This document shows positions 53,193 through 62,600 of a stretch of 64,000 nt of DNA, piece by piece (positions within the stretch are counted from its first letter, which is position 1; each line of letters opens with the position of its first letter). Below the pieces are notes generated by a model. That model was given only the letters and a program-made list of their open reading frames with translations. It did no database searches and was not told the DNA's origin. The DNA lies in NCBI RefSeq assembly GCF_020991475.1, contig NZ_JAJMPA010000001.1, positions 2,418,001-2,482,000 of the forward strand. Reading direction: 5' to 3'. This DNA is from Pedobacter sp. MC2016-14. GTDB taxonomy: Bacteria; Bacteroidota; Bacteroidia; Sphingobacteriales; Sphingobacteriaceae. A program made the position numbers and the translations under genes.

Positions 53193-54626
53193 ATGAAATG
53201 TTTACTATTTCAATATGTATTCCTTTTTCTGGTCATCTCACTGACCAGTTGTAGCAAGGATTTTCTGGAAGTCAAAGAACTAAAGAGTCTGCAAGTACCC
53301 AGTACGATTGCTGATTTTCAAGCCATAGTAGATTATGATTTTGGCTTCACCGGTTATTCTGCACATACCCTTGGCACAAACGGTGCTGATGAATATATTA
53401 TTACTGATAGAAAATGGAATAGCCTGGCTTCAGATAATAACTTATATCTCAGGGATGTATATGGTTGGTCTAAGCGGATTGATATGATACAATATGAAAA
53501 AAGTCCGGATTGGAAACGCTCTTACTTTTATATCTTTTATGCAAATAACGCAATATCTGGTATCCAATCTATAACGCCTGCAGCCAGCGAACAAGCTGCA
53601 TGGAACAATGTAAAAGGTACGGCGCTATTTTTTAGGGCCTTCCGTTATTACCACCTTGCACAGCAATATGCATTTCCGTATAAAAAGGCTGAAGATAGTC
53701 CGAATGGATTGCCGCTACGTTTGGAGCCCGATGTTACAATGACCGTTAAGCGTTCCTCAGTGCATGCTACTTATAAACAAATCCTCTCCGATGCATTAGA
53801 AAGCACAGAGTTGCTTCCAGTGCTCACAAAAAGGACAAATTACATCCGACCCGGCAAGGCTGCCGCTTACGCACTGGTTGCCAAGATTTATCTGATGATG
53901 GAAGAATATGAAAATGCCGCGCACTATGCAGATTTATGTCTGGCTCTTAGGGGTGGACTTATTGATTTTAATGCTATAGGGATTGATGATTTACCAATTG
54001 ATGATTTCCCTTTTTCGCTCGATTATGGGGTGTCTAATCCTGAAGTAATCTACTATATTACCTCTGACCAGTCATATACCAATGCCCTGTACACGATTTC
54101 CGAAAATATGGCCACAATGGAACCCTCGCAAATGGCCTTATACGAACCTGGCGACTTGAGGGGCGATGTCTATTTCAGACCGTTCAGAGACATGGATGGC
54201 TATAGACACAGAATATATAAAGGTTCTTATGGGGTCTATGATATGTTTTCCGGGCTGGCAACAGACGAAATTTACCTCATACGCGCAGAATGTAATGCCC
54301 GGATCAACAGAATAGATAAAGCACTTCAGGATTTGAATCTGCTCTTGAAAAACAGGATCAGAACCAGTTTTTTTACAAATATTACTGAAACAGATCCAGA
54401 AAAATTATTGCAGATGATTATAAAGGAGAGAAGAAAAGAGCTTTTGTTTCGTGGCACACGATGGGAAGATCTCCGCAGGCTGAATAAAGAAGCAAGGTTT
54501 GCAAAAACTTTGGTAAGGGAAGTCGCCGGACAAAGATTTGAGCTTCCTCCCAATGATCCCCGCTATACCTGGCCCATTCCACAATCTGAAGTAGATGCCT
54601 CCGGTATTTTTCAAAATCCCAGATAA
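53193..54626 (+). CDS. SusD/RagB-family lipoprotein (locus 4)
   Basis: This is the 477-aa partner of the locus 4 SusC. The lipoprotein signal is FQYVFLFLVISLTSC followed by SKDFLEVKELKSLQVP. The core carries VKGTALFFRAFRYYHLAQQYAFPY, the common SusD TPR-like stretch, and the C-terminal hallmark KERRKELLFRGTRWEDLRRL. It ends with WPIPQSEVDASGIFQNPR. It resembles the locus 1 SusD in ending FQNPR/EQNPR. The next gene, a double TlpA protein, begins 23 bases downstream and no terminator intervenes. Confidence 0.95.
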   Translation: MKCLLFQYVFLFLVISLTSCSKDFLEVKELKSLQVPSTIADFQAIVDYDFGFTGYSAHTLGTNGADEYIITDRKWNSLASDNNLYLRDVYGWSKRIDMIQYEKSPDWKRSYFYIFYANNAISGIQSITPAASEQAAWNNVKGTALFFRAFRYYHLAQQYAFPYKKAEDSPNGLPLRLEPDVTMTVKRSSVHATYKQILSDALESTELLPVLTKRTNYIRPGKAAAYALVAKIYLMMEEYENAAHYADLCLALRGGLIDFNAIGIDDLPIDDFPFSLDYGVSNPEVIYYITSDQSYTNALYTISENMATMEPSQMALYEPGDLRGDVYFRPFRDMDGYRHRIYKGSYGVYDMFSGLATDEIYLIRAECNARINRIDKALQDLNLLLKNRIRTSFFTNITETDPEKLLQMIIKERRKELLFRGTRWEDLRRLNKEARFAKTLVREVAGQRFELPPNDPRYTWPIPQSEVDASGIFQNPR

Positions 54627-54649
54627 CTAACAACACTAGAGCAAAAAAA

Positions 54650-56929
54650 ATGAAGATATTATTTATGAGCTGCCTGATGATGGTATTCGCTTTTTCATCA
54701 AACGCAACGATACAGACTGCCCCTAAGGCAAAAAAAGTTTTTACCCTAAGGGGAACATTAAAGCAGATTAAGAAAGGGAAGGTGTTTTTAAGACTGAATG
54801 GCCAGCCTCAATTGGACAGCGCTATCCTTGACAACGGAAGATTTAGTTTTAAAGGTATACTGAAGGATGATATTGTTACGGCAATGCTGATGATGCAATT
54901 GCCGATTAGTAAGGCACAGCGTGAAGCAAATCCTTTTGCCGGAACAAGTAGCCGGTCTTTCTATCTCACCCCTGATCAGATCAGTTTATCTGGTAACCGC
55001 CTGGAAGATGTAATTTTCTCTGGAACAAAAGAAATGGAAGAGTTCAGCCTGCTGGAGCGAAAAATAGAAGAGTTTTATGCCCTAACCAGTCCGTCTAGAA
55101 AAAATTATATCCGGATTGATACTTCGGCTAATTTTCCAGGGAAAGCCGATTCTCTAGCCTATTATAATGGTCAAATGCAAAGTATAGGAAAGAAATATAA
55201 GGAGATGGAAATGAAGTTTTTCTATCAGCACCCTGCCTCTCTGCTTACTATGGCCATGATCAGGGAGAAAACTGCCATTGCTGATCCGGAAAGCGCAGCT
55301 GAAATGCAAAAGCTCATTGCTCATTTGAGCCCCAGGCTAAGAAACAGGCCAGATATGCTCGAAATCAGTAAAAGATTACAGTTGCATAGTACCCTCACTA
55401 TTGGTAAGCCTGCCCTCAATTTTAGTATCCCCGACACCACAGGAACTGCAGTTTCTCTGTCTTCTTATCGTGGAAAATACGTATTGGTTGAGTTTTGGGC
55501 AAGCTGGTGCGGTCCTTGCCGTGCACAAACCCCATATCTCTTAGAAAGCTATCATACTTATAAAAACAATAATTTCGATATTCTGGGTATTTCGCTGGAT
55601 AGTAGCAGGGAGAAGTGGATCAAAGCGATTAAGGAAGATAAACTTCCCTGGGCACAAGTTTCAGAACTGAAAGGATTTAAGAGTGAGATTGTATCGAAAT
55701 ATGGTATTGTTGGAGTTCCTTTAAATTTCCTGATCGATCCGAATGGGAAGATTGTGGCTTGCAACCTAAGGAATGAAGAACTACCGGCCAAATTAGCGGA
55801 ATTGTTGAGTCCTGCAGTAAAGACTTTTACAATTAGTGGTAAATTAAATTCGATTAAGACAGGCAAAATTCATTTGTCGCAGAAAGCTTCTCTGATGGAA
55901 ATGTCCAAAAATCCCAATGCTCTTTTGCGCGACAGTGCTGAAATTGTAGACGGACAATTTAGTTTTAAAGGTACGATTAAGGAAGATGTTATTCCGGTCT
56001 ATCTTTCCATGCTAACACCTTCTAGTGTAAAGGAGCGCGCCGAAGATCCAATGGCAGGCCAGGCTGTTCGTTATTTTTATCTTTCTTCAGGGAATATAAA
56101 AGTAGAGGGTGACAATTTTAAGAATTTGATTTTCTCAGGAAATAAAGAAGTAGCTGCTTTCTCCAAACTTGATAGCCTGTTACAACCGGTTCAAAAAATG
56201 TCTGATGAGGCATTTCGCCAGCAGTTAAAGTTAACTATGCGAGATGAGTTTCCGGGTAAAAAGGAAGCTTTGATGGCCTGTATGGCAAAGATGGATAGTT
56301 TGAACAAAATAGAAAAGAAAATTGAATCGACATTTCTTATACAGCATCCCGACGCACTTTTAAACATTGCAATTATTAAAGAAAGGGCAGGTATGGCAGA
56401 GATTGATAATGCTGGTGATATTGGGCGTCTTGCAGCCTCTTTATCTCCTGAACTTAGGAATCGGCCAGATATGATGGCTATAAGCAAAAGAATGAATGCA
56501 CTAGCATCATTGACGATAGGGAACCCTGCATTGGATTTTAGTATGCCTGACAGCACAGGGAAGTCGATTTCGGTTTCTTCGTTTCGTGGGAAATATGTAC
56601 TGGTTGAATTCTGGGCAAGCTGGTGCGGGCCTTGCCGCACGCAGATTCCGCATCTGCTAAAAAGTTATGCCGCATTCAAAGATAAAAATTTTGAGATCCT
56701 GGGCGTATCGCTTGACAGCAGCAGGGAGAAGTGGTTAAAAGCAGTTCATGATGAGAAACTTCCCTGGACACAAATTTGTGAGGCAAAGGCCTTGGAGAGT
56801 AAAGTGGTTTCGATGTATGGTATCACGGGTATTCCATTGAATTTCCTTTTAGATCCCAATGGAGTTATCATTGCAAAAGATCTCAGGGATGAAAAGCTTG
56901 CTGAAAAGTTAAAAATGTTATTGAAATAA
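54650..56929 (+). CDS. Protein with two tandem DUF4369-TlpA modules
   Basis: This is an exported 759-aa protein (signal MKILFMSCLMMVFAFSSNA) built from two copies of the DUF4369 plus thioredoxin unit. The first module is about residues 28-388 with WASWCGPC (Cys287/Cys290). The second is about 389-759 with a second WASWCGPC (Cys659/Cys662). Many blocks recur in both halves: RGKYVLVEFWASWCGPCR, LGISLDSSREKW against LGVSLDSSREKW, and LSPRLRNRPDMLEISKR against LSPELRNRPDMMAISKR. The similarity points to a recent in-frame duplication or fusion. Both active sites are intact. It lies between the locus 4 SusD and another thioredoxin-fold gene, 21 bases before the latter. Confidence 0.93.
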   Translation: MKILFMSCLMMVFAFSSNATIQTAPKAKKVFTLRGTLKQIKKGKVFLRLNGQPQLDSAILDNGRFSFKGILKDDIVTAMLMMQLPISKAQREANPFAGTSSRSFYLTPDQISLSGNRLEDVIFSGTKEMEEFSLLERKIEEFYALTSPSRKNYIRIDTSANFPGKADSLAYYNGQMQSIGKKYKEMEMKFFYQHPASLLTMAMIREKTAIADPESAAEMQKLIAHLSPRLRNRPDMLEISKRLQLHSTLTIGKPALNFSIPDTTGTAVSLSSYRGKYVLVEFWASWCGPCRAQTPYLLESYHTYKNNNFDILGISLDSSREKWIKAIKEDKLPWAQVSELKGFKSEIVSKYGIVGVPLNFLIDPNGKIVACNLRNEELPAKLAELLSPAVKTFTISGKLNSIKTGKIHLSQKASLMEMSKNPNALLRDSAEIVDGQFSFKGTIKEDVIPVYLSMLTPSSVKERAEDPMAGQAVRYFYLSSGNIKVEGDNFKNLIFSGNKEVAAFSKLDSLLQPVQKMSDEAFRQQLKLTMRDEFPGKKEALMACMAKMDSLNKIEKKIESTFLIQHPDALLNIAIIKERAGMAEIDNAGDIGRLAASLSPELRNRPDMMAISKRMNALASLTIGNPALDFSMPDSTGKSISVSSFRGKYVLVEFWASWCGPCRTQIPHLLKSYAAFKDKNFEILGVSLDSSREKWLKAVHDEKLPWTQICEAKALESKVVSMYGITGIPLNFLLDPNGVIIAKDLRDEKLAEKLKMLLK

Positions 56930-56950
56930 CTCATTAGAACTAATAAAATC

Positions 56951-58186
56951 ATGAAGTATTTATTTCTTATATTATTATTATTATCCGTTTTAATATCGGC
57001 AAATGCACAGGGTGTTAACTTTGATCATACACTCAACTGGGAGCAGGTAAAAGCAAAGGCAAAGGCCGAAAACAAATACATCTTTGCAGATTGTTATGGC
57101 AGCTATTGTGCTCCTTGTATAAAGATGTTGAAAGATGTTTTTCCGCGTAAAGAGATGGGTGATTTCTTTAATGATAAGTTCATCTGCCTTAAACTTCAAT
57201 TAGATAGAACAAGTAAAGATGATGAATACGTGAAGATGTGGTACAATGATGTGGAGATGATTGTTAAAAAGTATGGGATGCCATCTTTACCTACATTTTT
57301 TTTCTTTTCGCCTGATGGAGAATTGGTGCATAGGGTACCTGGGATAGAAAATGCAAAAAGCCTTATTGCTAAAGCTGCTGATGCGCTTGATCCTGGCAGA
57401 CAGTATTATACCATGATGGCTAATTTTGAAAAATCGACCAGAAAAGAACCTGAAATGATGATGCGACTGGCAATTGCCGCTCAGGGTGTAATGGAAAGGG
57501 AGCATGCACTGAAGTATGCGAGCCAGTATTTGGAGACTCAGAATGACCTGCTTACTAAAGAAAACATTATGTTCTTAAGCCGCTTTACTACTGCCAGAAA
57601 AGACAAAGGCTTCGAGGTTTTTCTGAATCATGGCTATCGGGTTGATGAAGTCCTGGGTAAAGGGCAGGCCGCAGAAAGGGTAAGAGGAATTATTTACACG
57701 GAGGAATTAATGCCTTTGGTTGCAAAAATAGTCACTGGTGTACCTGATTGGAAGTCCTTGCAAGCAGCTATAGCTGAAAAATATCCCCTTCATGCAGAAG
57801 CTGTGGTTGCTAAGTATAAAGTACAGTACTATCAGGGCCAACAAAACTGGAAGTGTTTTCAGGAGACTGCAACTGTTTTTATGAAAAAATATGGCAATGA
57901 TTTACACCCTCAGGAATTGAACAACTTTGCATGGGCTGTTTTTGAAAACATTTCAGATAAAAATGGTATCAACCTGGCAATGGATTGGATTAATCGTTCG
58001 CCTGAAAAAGATCATAACGAATGGCTTGTGAATACCTATGCCAATTTGCTGTACAAAAGCGGTCAGGTAAAGGAGGCAATTGCTATGCAGGAAAAAGCGA
58101 TTTATATTGCGGATACGAGTGTGAAGCAAGATTACCTCAGCAATTTGGAAAAGATGAAAAAAGGCCAGAAGACCTGGTTGCAATAG
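56951..58186 (+). CDS. Thioredoxin-fold protein with helical C-terminal region
   Basis: This is an exported 411-aa protein (signal YLFLILLLLSVLISANAQG). The N-terminal thioredoxin-like domain, about residues 25-145, has YGSYCAPC (Cys53/Cys56) and MPSLPTFFFFSPDGE as the cis-Pro loop. It resembles the DsbD-gamma/Thioredoxin_7 type (LNWEQVKAKAKAENKYIFADCY) and not TlpA. The remaining 260 residues are helical and probably TPR-like (WLVNTYANLLYKSGQVKEAIAMQEKA). It is the third and last thioredoxin domain encoded in locus 4. It could receive electrons from an inner-membrane DsbD-type reductase and pass them to the double TlpA protein, which is inference. A strong terminator follows. Confidence 0.9.
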   Translation: MKYLFLILLLLSVLISANAQGVNFDHTLNWEQVKAKAKAENKYIFADCYGSYCAPCIKMLKDVFPRKEMGDFFNDKFICLKLQLDRTSKDDEYVKMWYNDVEMIVKKYGMPSLPTFFFFSPDGELVHRVPGIENAKSLIAKAADALDPGRQYYTMMANFEKSTRKEPEMMMRLAIAAQGVMEREHALKYASQYLETQNDLLTKENIMFLSRFTTARKDKGFEVFLNHGYRVDEVLGKGQAAERVRGIIYTEELMPLVAKIVTGVPDWKSLQAAIAEKYPLHAEAVVAKYKVQYYQGQQNWKCFQETATVFMKKYGNDLHPQELNNFAWAVFENISDKNGINLAMDWINRSPEKDHNEWLVNTYANLLYKSGQVKEAIAMQEKAIYIADTSVKQDYLSNLEKMKKGQKTWLQ

Positions 58187-58212
58187 CAGATCACAAGGTA
58201 AATATTGGAAAG

Positions 58213-58250
58213 GAGACTGATCATGTAACATGATTCAGTCTCTTTTTTTT
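58213..58250 (+). terminator. Intrinsic terminator of locus 4
   Basis: A long stem, GAGACTGA extended by TCATG (58213-58225), pairs with CATGA and TTCAGTCTC (58229-58242) with one bulged base. It is followed by eight T's (58243-58250). It lies 26 bases after the thioredoxin-fold gene and isolates locus 4 from the orphan FecR of locus 5. Confidence 0.92.
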
Positions 58251-58281
58251 ATATTTATTTTTCTCCCCATTACCCACTGCC

Positions 58282-58289
58282 TATGTTTG
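58282..58289 (+). promoter_or_regulatory. Bacteroidota -7 box before the orphan FecR
   Basis: TATGTTTG is an exact TAnnTTTG match and the same octamer as at 37970. It lies 61 bases before the FecR ATG and 31 bases after the terminator U-tract. It is the only promoter candidate for FecR of locus 5. No -33 TTTG is obvious. Confidence 0.42.
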
Positions 58290-58350
58290 AGTTGTTCTGT
58301 ATATAGTAGGGCTTAAAATACAATTAATAGTAAAAAACGAATAAATACAG

Positions 58351-59493
58351 ATGACAGATCCGGAAGCACTCATTGCTAAATATAAAGCAGGAACTTGTAC
58401 GGCACAGGAGTTAGTGCTCATTGATAAATGGCTGTTGAAAATCGATGCGGGGAATAAAAGTGATTTGAACGACGAAGATTTCGACCAGGCCAGGCAAGAG
58501 GTATGGACGCGCATTCAAAGTATGCAAGGAATTAAGACTGGTTTGATGGTTAATCCGGAAACCGGAATGAAAACTTTATGGCCAAGGCTGGCTATTGCCG
58601 CTACGGTTTTGTTTGTACTGAGCTTTGGTTTATATTTTTATCAGAAGTACAATGATCAGGGTGCCAAATTTGAAAAGCATGATATTGCGGCTGGTAAACA
58701 GGGGGCGACTTTAACTTTAGCCAATGGCAAAAAAATAAGCCTGGGAGAAGCAAAAAATGGGGCGCTGGCCAATGAGCAAGGTGTAAGTATTACAAAAACA
58801 GCAAGCGGTCAGCTGCTGTACATACTGGGCAATTCCACTAAAGCTGGAAATCATGCCAGTAACACACTAGCTACCGCTAAGGGGCAAACCTATCAGGTGC
58901 AGTTACCCGATGGCTCAAGGGTGTGGTTAAATGCGGCTTCGGAATTGAAATATCCAGTGTCTTTTGCCGGTGCAAAACAGCGAAGAATATCGCTCAGCGG
59001 GGAAGCTTATTTTGAAATTTCTAAAGATAGAACCCATCCTTTTGTGGTTAAAACAAGCCAACAGGAAGTTGAAGTACTGGGAACGCATTTTAATATTGAT
59101 GGTTATGCGGATGAAGCGATGATAAAAACTACCTTATTGGAAGGAGCTGTAAGGGTATCATCCGGTATTGGTGATGAGGGTGTTGTACTTAAGCCCGGCG
59201 ATCAAGCCACACTTTTTCGGGGAAAGATTGGCGTAGAAAAAGTAAATACGGAACAAGCGGTGGCCTGGCAGAATGGCTATTTTATGTTTGAACATGAAGA
59301 CATCAGATCTGTGATGCGTAAAATAGCCCGATGGTATAATGTAGAAATTGTATTTGATGGCCCGCTGCCGGAAGATACATTCGGAGGAACAGTGAACCGT
59401 TTTGCGAGCGTATCACAAGTACTCAAAAAGCTGGAATTCACCGGGAAAGTTCAGTTTAAGATTGAAGGAAGGAGGATAACGGTGACGAAATAA
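58351..59493 (+). CDS. FecR-family anti-sigma factor without adjacent sigma factor (locus 5)
   Basis: This is a single-pass inner-membrane anti-sigma factor of 380 aa. The membrane helix is about residues 76-95 (LAIAATVLFVLSFGLYFYQ). The FecR domain shows QGATLTLANGKKISLGEAKNG, VWLNAASELKYPVSFAG, LSGEAYFEISKDRTHPFVV and QQEVEVLGTHFNIDGYADE. DUF4974 shows EDIRSVMRKIARWYNVEIVF. It is intact. Unlike the other four FecRs it has no sigma gene upstream: the preceding 164 bases hold a terminator and a promoter-like box. It must use a sigma factor encoded elsewhere, possibly the extra one in locus 4 (inference). SusC follows after 121 bases with a stem-loop between. Confidence 0.95.
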   Translation: MTDPEALIAKYKAGTCTAQELVLIDKWLLKIDAGNKSDLNDEDFDQARQEVWTRIQSMQGIKTGLMVNPETGMKTLWPRLAIAATVLFVLSFGLYFYQKYNDQGAKFEKHDIAAGKQGATLTLANGKKISLGEAKNGALANEQGVSITKTASGQLLYILGNSTKAGNHASNTLATAKGQTYQVQLPDGSRVWLNAASELKYPVSFAGAKQRRISLSGEAYFEISKDRTHPFVVKTSQQEVEVLGTHFNIDGYADEAMIKTTLLEGAVRVSSGIGDEGVVLKPGDQATLFRGKIGVEKVNTEQAVAWQNGYFMFEHEDIRSVMRKIARWYNVEIVFDGPLPEDTFGGTVNRFASVSQVLKKLEFTGKVQFKIEGRRITVTK

Positions 59494-59519
59494 CGATCCT
59501 CGAAATAAATTATCCGGTG

Positions 59520-59611
59520 AAAAAAAGCCAGATGTGTTTGCTGCACAACTGGCCAGATGTCCCGGATGAGTGTAATATAATTTGCGATTCTATCAACTTA
59601 ACCAAGACAAA
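59520..59611 (-). ncRNA. Putative cis-antisense RNA over the susC leader (locus 5)
   Basis: The stem GCCAG-A-TGTG (59527-59536) pairs with CACA-A-CTGGC (59544-59553) with one A-A mismatch. On the minus strand it is followed directly by seven U's (59520-59526), a good antisense terminator. An exact minus-strand TACATTTG box (59612-59619) overlaps the SusC start codon. The implied RNA is about 85-90 nt and covers the whole SusC leader. No -33 match was found. Confidence 0.37.
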
Positions 59612-59614
59612 CAA

Positions 59615-62600
59615 ATGTATAAAAATTATACCAAGAAATTGCTACGCATTATGCGCATTACCACCGTCATATTAATAGCCACCATTATGCAGGTGAGCGC
59701 TTCTGGTTTTGCCCAGAAGATTACGCTGTCTGAAAACGGGGTCACACTCAAACACCTGTTTACAGAAATCAGGAAGCAAAGTGGCTACAACTTTTTATAT
59801 ACAGACCAGTTGCTGGCGCAAACCAAAATGGTGACCATAAAAGTGGATCATGCAGAATTAAAGGAGGTTTTAGAAGAATTATTTAAAAATCAACCCCTAA
59901 CCTATACGGTGGACGACCGAACTGTGATTGTTAAAGAAAAGCCAGTCTCCCTGCTTTCTAAAATTGCTGAGGTTTTCCAGCTACCTGTTGTTGTAGAAGG
60001 GAAGGTAACTGATACCACGGGCACGCCCATGCCCGGTGCCTTAATTCGTTCATCTAAAGGTATATTTATTACCGGACCAAGCGGGCGTTTTTCCATTAAA
60101 ACAGAACTTGGCGATAACATTATTGTAAGCTTCCTCGGCTACGATGCTTATTCTTTTATTGCAAGAGAAAAGATGCCTTTTCAAAATATTCAGTTGCGCA
60201 GTTTAACAGCCCAGCTTAGCGAAGTAAAAATCCAGACCGGTTTTCAAACACTGAGCAAAGAAAGGGCTACCGGCGCCTACGCGAAACCGGATATGGAGGT
60301 TTTTAAAAACAGAACAGGAACAACCAATATCATTACACGGCTGGAAGGCCTAATACCTGGGATGACCATGGTGCCCGGACCGAGAATAACGGTTAGCAGG
60401 AATGGAAGTTCGGCAGGCAATCAAAGTATCATCCGTGGAACCAGCAGTATCTATGTTAACCCGGATCCTTTGTATGTGGTAAATAATGTGATGGTTGAGG
60501 ACATCACTAATATTAATCCAGATGATGTAGCTGATATTACAGTACTAAAAGATGCCGCTGCAGTAGCAATTTGGGGTTCAAAGGCCGCAAATGGCGTAAT
60601 TGTAATTACCACAAAGACGGGAGGGAAAAAGCAAAACCTTAAAATCGGTTACAACAGTTATGTCAATTTTGCCGGCAAACCAGATTTTGATTACAGGCCG
60701 GTAATGAGCAGCAGGGAATTTATTAACGCTGCGCGTGAAACCTTTAGTGCAACAGATTATCCTTTAAATACGCTGACCTATAACCTGATCGCACCGCATG
60801 AATTAATACTCTACAATCAAAATAATTTGCCACAAGCTCAGGTGAATGCAAAGCTGGATAGCCTGGCGGCGATAAATAATATGGACCAGGTAAAGCAACT
60901 GTTTTACCGGAATGCCATGAGTTCCAACCAAACCATTTCGGCTTCTGCCGGAGGTGAGGTTTACTCATTTTATGGATCATTATCTTATAATAATGTAACA
61001 AGCAACAGACCTGGCGAAAAGAATAACTTATACAGGTTTAATTTTGCCCAGGACCTGAATGTTTCAAAACGGATCAGCGTTTCTTTAAATACTACACTAA
61101 CGAGCGCTAATAATAGTGGTGTTGCCAATTTGAGTATCGACAATCAGTTTTTGCCCTATCAATTGTTTGCCGATGCTAATGGTACTGCCATTTCGATGCC
61201 CTACCTAAGCGGCTGGTCTGAAACGCTGAGACGCGAATACGAACAAAGAGGACGGATCTCCTTAAACTATGTGCCCTTAGACGAACCAGGCTATAGCCGT
61301 AACAAAAGCAATAACATTGTTCTCAATTTAAATGGAAAGGTAACTGTAGACGTATGGAAAGGCTTAAGTTTTAGAGGTACGTATGGCTATTTAAAATCTC
61401 CAGGTAATAGTGAAAGCTTCAACGACATCCGATCTTTCGCTTCCAGAAAGGAACTCCTGAGTAATACGGTTTCTCCAACCATAACTTCGGTCCCTGTATA
61501 TTATCTTCCTACAACTGGTGGCCGTTACAGTACATCGAACACAGATCAGCAAAACTGGACCCTGAGGAATCAACTGATTTTCCAGCACAGTTTTAGAGGT
61601 GGTAAGGACCGTTTGTCATTAGAAGGAGGACAGGATATTCAGGAACAATTTCTAAAAAGCAGATCAACAACAGTGTATGGCTACAATGAGGCGCTAATGA
61701 CCTCGCAGCTTCCTGATTATGCAGCGATTAACAGGGGTATTAACCCAATCATCTATGGCAACAGGCCGCTTGAACCTGTTTCTGCCCCAATTGAAAACCT
61801 GCAACGCTTTACTTCCTGGTTTGGTTTGGCAAACTATAGTTTTGCTGGTAAATATAATATTGATGCCAGCTGGAGAATAGATCAAAGTAATTTATTTGGT
61901 AAGGATAAGTCTGCTCAAAATAAGCCGGTATGGAGTATAGGAGGTAAATGGCTGATGGCAAAGGAAAATTTCATGAAAGATATTTCCTGGTTGAATGAGC
62001 TATCGATACGTGCTACCTACGGTATTGCCGGAAATTCACCCCAGGCTGCTGCGGGTTCAAATTTTAACATCTTAGGTGCAGATTATGGTACCAATCCGGG
62101 AGGAACCAGTATCAGCGTGCAGTCGCCTTCAAATAATAAATTGATATGGGAGGCAACAAGGACCAAAAACCTTGGTCTGGATGTTTCGGTATTTAGAAAC
62201 CGCCTTGGATTTAGCCTGGATATTTATGATAAACATACTACAGATCTTTTAGGTAGCTTGATTTTAAATCCTCTAAGCGGATATTCTGCGGTTGTTGGAA
62301 ATATAGGGGAGTTGACCAATAAGGGGGTAGACCTTTCAATAAGATCGCTGAATGTACAATCACGCGATTTCAAATGGTCCTCAAACCTGGTTTTTAGTTA
62401 TAACCGAAACAAACTGGTGGATTACGGTGTGCCAAGTCCTTATGCCAATCAGGCAGGGAGTAAAATCTATTCTTCCTATTTTGCCGGATATGGTTTGTTA
62501 CCGCTGTTTGCCTACCAATATGCCGGGCTGGACAATACAGGAAGTCCTATGATCAGGCTGCAGGATGGTTCCGTTACCAAGAGCCTTTATGTTGCCCAGG

